Assembly (NCBI GenBank): GCA_036674765.1
Contig: JARVKI010000012.1
Location: 434,001 to 498,000 of the forward strand
Direction of reading: 5' to 3'
Origin: Seiridium cupressi
Lineage: Eukaryota > Ascomycota > Sordariomycetes > Amphisphaeriales > Sporocadaceae
Length of the DNA stretch: 64,000 bases
Of the stretch, positions 60,253 to 64,000 are shown in pieces; the first letter of the stretch is position 1, and the number at the start of each line of letters is the position of its first letter. Both the position numbers and the translations under genes were made by a program. The notes below the pieces were generated by a model. That model searched no databases. It was not told the origin of the DNA and saw only the letters and a list, made by a program, of their open reading frames with translations.

Positions 60253-61153
60253 CTTGACACTACAGTTGGGTTAGTGGTGGCCTCGAATAATCGGAAGAAT
60301 GCGAAACGAACAAGCTGCTTCTTTCTTGTTCTTGGACGAGGTGATCGTACCTTTAATCGGGGAATCGGCGCTGGGTGACTGTTTGGTGATGTTGAGAATT
60401 GGTCGTATGCCTTCACCTGTCAATCGGGGATCGAATCTTCAATTTTCCTTCCCACAAGAATCTTTCGGGGGAAGGCACAATTGGGGCTCGTGGATCAGCT
60501 GATGGGTGGGGCCGCCGAAGCTTTGCCGCCTGCCAGGATGCGTGAGCGCAACTGCGTGCATAACCGTTTAATGCACGTATCACCAATTATGCGAGAGCCA
60601 GGGACGCAGCTGATCGGACATAAGATAAGGACTCGTGTACAGTCAGAATTGCATTCTAGGCACTTTATGCTCTTCAGCGCTCGTTCGCCCAAAATTCACA
60701 GTTTCGCAAACTGTGATTCCCCTCAATCATGCAGCTGCCCGTGAGAGCTGCCCCGCCATCACCCCCATCACCTGGCGGTCCTTGTCTGGAGCTGCCTCAC
60801 CCATGTGACGGAACCAGTTGACTGGCCGCCTGGATACATTTAGTAATGTCAAGTTGATGAATACCATCTGTCATTCTTCATCAGGCATCATATTGCAATC
60901 CTTTCCTACGTACTCGCTGTGATCTTATAAGTCTCCCGCACTCCATTTGTACAACACGCAACTATCTAGGTGTTTGCCCTTTTGTGCTCACCTGAACATT
61001 ATCTCGACCTTGTTGCCATCGGCCACGAGCGAACCTAGGAATCTCTGGTATCTCTTTGTTTGACGGCGCCCACACGAGACTCGAGGCTTCTGCCTGCGAT
61101 ACGTTCCGCGACACATAAACACTCGACTACGTCCACGAAAGCCATCATCAATC
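60253..61153. promoter_or_regulatory. Divergent promoter region of eL37 and ATG3
   Basis: 901 bases between divergent starts. No gene supported, and no clear telomere-like ribosomal protein element of the kind seen in the eL21/uS4 promoter. Confidence 0.4.
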
Positions 61154-62317
61154 ATGAACTACCTATACTCCACCGTGAACACGATACGGGACAAGTACAC
61201 TCCCGTGTCCCACACCTCGACCTTCCGCAAAACCGGCCAGATCACACCCGAAGAGTTCGTCGCAGCGGGCGATTACCTGGTCTTCAAATTCCCGACCTGG
61301 CAGTGGGCAGCCGCTGACAACGAGTCCAAGCGCGCCGCCCATCTGCCCGCCGACAAGCAGTACCTTGTCACTCGAAACGTTCCTTGCCATCGCAGACTCA
61401 ACGACGACTTCGCCGGAGATGCGGGCCACGAGGAAGCTGTCGTAGGCGATGGCGACGACTTCAGACAGAAGGGCCAGGGCGAAGATGACGACGGTTGGCT
61501 GCGCACAGGCGGTCTCAGCAGTTCGCAACCGTTGAAGGCCAAAGACGTCCGGACGGTTGATGACGCAGGCAACGTTGGCGATATAGAGGATGATGATGAA
61601 ATCCCAGATATGGAAGATGAGGATGACGATGATGAGGCTATCATCAGGGATAGCGACGCACAGAAGAAGACGGCGTAAGTTGTCCAATTACCAACTAATT
61701 ACGAGGCGGTACATGCTGACTTGGCTAGTGCGCGGAGGACATACAATCTCTACATCATGTACTCGCCTTATTACCGAACTCCCCGACTCTACCTGTCTGG
61801 CTACTCGGGAGGACAACCCTTGGCACCTCAGGCTATGATGGAGGACATCGTGGGCGACTACAAAGATAAGACGGTTACCTTGGAGGACTTCCCCTTCTTC
61901 GCCAACGCCGTCAAGATGGCGAGTGTCCACCCATGCAAGCACGCATCAGTCATGAAGACCCTCTTGGACCGTGCCGATGCTGCATTGAAGATAAGACGAG
62001 ACAAGCTTAAGGCAGGCAAGAACGTTGGCCATGACGCGGGCATGGAGGGTTTGGTCGATGAAATCAACAAGCTTGACGTGAAGAGCGCCGAGGCCGCCGC
62101 CGAGTCTAGCAATGATGAGTGGGAAGAGGTCGAGGCTGAGGAGCAGGATGTCGCCATCAGGGTGGATCAGTACTTGGTAGTATTCCTAAAGGCAAGTCAT
62201 GTCGTATCTATTAGTCTTTTCTTTTTTTTTCTTTTTCTGTTGGCCGTACTAACACATCTCCAGTTCATGGCTAGTGTCACACCCGGCATTGAGCATGACT
62301 TTACTATGGGCGTTTGA
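61154..62317 (+). CDS. ATG3: Autophagy E2-like enzyme Atg3
   Basis: Conjugating enzyme that transfers Atg8 to phosphatidylethanolamine in autophagosome formation. Exons 61154-61674, 61729-62191 and 62264-62317 (345 aa). The amphipathic N-terminus ([15 protein letters not shown]) senses curved membranes. The catalytic cysteine is C243 in the HPC motif ([11 protein letters not shown]). An acidic flexible insert (about 85-170) matches the Atg7/Atg8-binding flexible region. The C-terminus [24 protein letters not shown] matches the family. The second intron (62192-62263) starts with GC, not GT (AAG|GCAAGT), and has an exact TACTAAC branch site. The GC donor is required to reach the conserved C-terminus. 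Confidence 0.95.
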
Positions 62318-62953
62318 ACCTGTTTTTGACGTTATGAATTAATTGTTTTCACGGATTGGTACTGCCAGATGCGGAATTTGTGGCGAAGGCTATGGTGTTT
62401 GGAGTATTGGATATAGAGGAATGCATTGGGGCGTTTAGAGTAAATATCAACGCTCATGTTGAGCGTATGGCACGCTTTTCTGACAACACGAAACCCGTGC
62501 TTGGTTTCTGCTGCTTTCTCCCTGGTTTCTGGAACACGGACAGCCGAGGATGTTGACAAGAAAGTAGCCCAGTGCAAAATGAGGCATGGTGGTCAAAGTG
62601 CTGCTGGCTGGCGATCTGGGCCGACGGGGGCGGCCGACGCCGTGTAGCTGGCTTCGTCGGGTTAGGTAACCTTTACGTACAACGACCATAATTTGCTTCA
62701 CCTAGGGACTGAGACGCCTGTAGTATATGCCCCGTGAACTGCTGCGAGCGAAATGAATGGTGGAAAGCTCGTTATTCAAAAACTATTCGTTAGTCCAAAA
62801 TCTCTACGGGTATATCTCATCTCCTCCGCCGCTTGACAGCTTATTTACAAGTCGTACATTTCTTTCAAACTCGTGTAACATCATCCAAATTACGTCGATA
62901 TGCTTTTTCCAAACCGAAATCGTCTAAAGATGCAGAACAAGAAAGATGGTTCT
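62318..62953. other. Convergent intergenic region (ATG3 / AzgA)
   Basis: No supported gene in 636 bases. Confidence 0.5.
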
Positions 62954-64000
62954 CTACTGAGTTGATCCCGAGATGGGAATTGGCTCCTTCTCTGCGCTGC
63001 CCGACACCTCGGTCTTGTCCTTGGCGTGGCTATCGACAGTTTTTGCACCAGAGTCGGTCTCATGGCTAACACGTTGCGAAGATGATTCGGCAACGGGGTA
63101 CTCGTCCTCGCGCCAGAAGTCCTTCTTTCCCTTGCTCAGTCTCACGACCCAAGGCGGCAGGAAGCCACCGGGGATGCGATGCGTCCAAGGGTCCTTGTCG
63201 GCCTTGTCCTTGGGCACGATGCGGCCGCCGGAAGCCTTCTCAATCACCCAAACGAGGCCGTTGATGAGGATGTAGCTGCAGACACCAGCGATCAGGCCAT
63301 CGGCAATCGAGTAGGTGAAAGGCATGAGGGCGATTGTGAGGAAGGCGGGAATGGCGTCGCCAAGGTATCGCCAGTTGATCTCGGTGACGGCTTTCATCAT
63401 CATGGAACCGACCAGGATCAGCACGCAGCCAGTGGCCCACGGGGGGATGGACGCAAAGATCGGGGCGAAGAAGATGGAGATGAAGAAGCAGATACCGGTA
63501 ACCATGGAGGTAAGACCGGTCTTGCCACCTTCGGAAATACCAGCACCGGACTCGACGAAAGCTGTAACAGGCGGGGTACCCATCAGAGCGCCGACGGAGA
63601 TACCAATGGCATCGACCATGTAAGCGACCGACGATCCCTCGAAGTCCTGGGTGACGGGATCGACCAAGTCGGCAAACTGGGCCATCGAGTACAAGGTACC
63701 GGTGCAGTCCAGGATATCGACGTAGAGGAAGGTGATCAGCGCAAGACCGAATTGCCCGCCATAGCCGCTGATGTTCCACTGCTGAACACTGAGGGTCTTG
63801 GTAATCTGGTGGAAGTCCACAACCTTCTTGAAGAAGTCGAATGCGTCGTTGCCAACATCGGTGTACGGGAAGTAGGTCACCGAAGTGGTGCGTGGCCATG
63901 AGATAATGCTGACGAGGATGATGCCGGCAATGATTGCGCCCTTGACGCGGTACATCATGAGGATGACAGTGAAAATACCGCCACAGAAAATGCCGATCCA
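62954..64000 (-). CDS. azgA: AzgA-type purine permease, 5' part beyond window
   Basis: C-terminal 348 residues of a purine (hypoxanthine, adenine, guanine) proton symporter of the plasma membrane. The reading frame is open to the right edge, so the start and N-terminal helices lie outside. The signature GTPPVTAFVESGAGISEGGKTGLTSMVTG (about 63490-63570) is typical of the AzgA/NCS2-like group and includes the substrate-site Glu. Further helices (LVGSMMMKAV, PAFLTIALMPFTYSIADGLIAG) follow. The cytosolic tail is charged and Ser-rich. Fungal relatives are often controlled by nitrogen and purine availability; no site is visible here because the promoter is off the window. Confidence 0.92.
   Translation of the reverse strand, partial: WIGIFCGGIFTVILMMYRVKGAIIAGIILVSIISWPRTTSVTYFPYTDVGNDAFDFFKKVVDFHQITKTLSVQQWNISGYGGQFGLALITFLYVDILDCTGTLYSMAQFADLVDPVTQDFEGSSVAYMVDAIGISVGALMGTPPVTAFVESGAGISEGGKTGLTSMVTGICFFISIFFAPIFASIPPWATGCVLILVGSMMMKAVTEINWRYLGDAIPAFLTIALMPFTYSIADGLIAGVCSYILINGLVWVIEKASGGRIVPKDKADKDPWTHRIPGGFLPPWVVRLSKGKKDFWREDEYPVAESSSQRVSHETDSGAKTVDSHAKDKTEVSGSAEKEPIPISGSTQ

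Overview
This window is nuclear DNA of a filamentous ascomycete (Pezizomycotina). It has short spliceosomal introns (about 50-190 nt) with GT-AG ends and CTAAC/CTGAC-type branch sites. Single genes sit on both strands without operons, and several families are typical of filamentous fungi (PalI/Rim9, an AspE-type septin, AzgA purine permease). A COX13-APN2 neighbour pair, the hallmark flank of the Pezizomycotina mating-type locus, is also present. The protein sequences look Sordariomycete- or Leotiomycete-like, but the species cannot be named from the sequence alone.

Layout. 0.5-5.6 kb: gamma-COP (SEC21) and a CDP-alcohol phosphotransferase (EPT1/CPT1), both plus. 5.6-9.4 kb: gene-poor, but holding an unlisted two-exon gene for a 57-residue secreted cysteine-rich peptide. 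9.4-16.3 kb: an atypical septin, a tentative small membrane protein and a mitochondrial ABC1/UbiB-family kinase. 16.3-24.9 kb: mostly non-coding apart from palI/RIM9. 24.9-36 kb: a small PPxY-containing protein, a divergent ribosomal protein pair (eL21/uS4), a divergent SLU7/REV3 pair. 36-43 kb: an NVJ2-type SMP lipid-transfer protein, then the divergent COX13/APN2 pair. 43-51 kb: an F-box-like protein, a TRF/Tbf1-type Myb telobox protein and a GDT1 family transporter. 52-57 kb: an L-rhamnose mutarotase-like protein, a mitochondrial thioredoxin-like protein and an MFS transporter. 58-64 kb: ELP6, eL37, ATG3 and an AzgA purine permease cut by the right edge.

Most genes are unrelated housekeeping functions. 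Where neighbours may work together, the signal lies in shared promoters: eL21/uS4, SLU7/REV3 and COX13/APN2. The most interesting points are the cysteine-rich secreted peptide; the TTAGGG-type element upstream of the gene for the putative TTAGGG-binding protein, with a related ACCCTAAA element in the ribosomal protein promoter; the COX13-APN2 flank without any mating-type gene; a six-run GGG tandem array with G-quadruplex potential; and a GC-AG intron in ATG3. I found no CRISPR array, rRNA, convincing tRNA, or intact transposon. Exon borders were read by eye from splice consensus, reading frame and family alignment from memory, and each model was checked for total length divisible by three.
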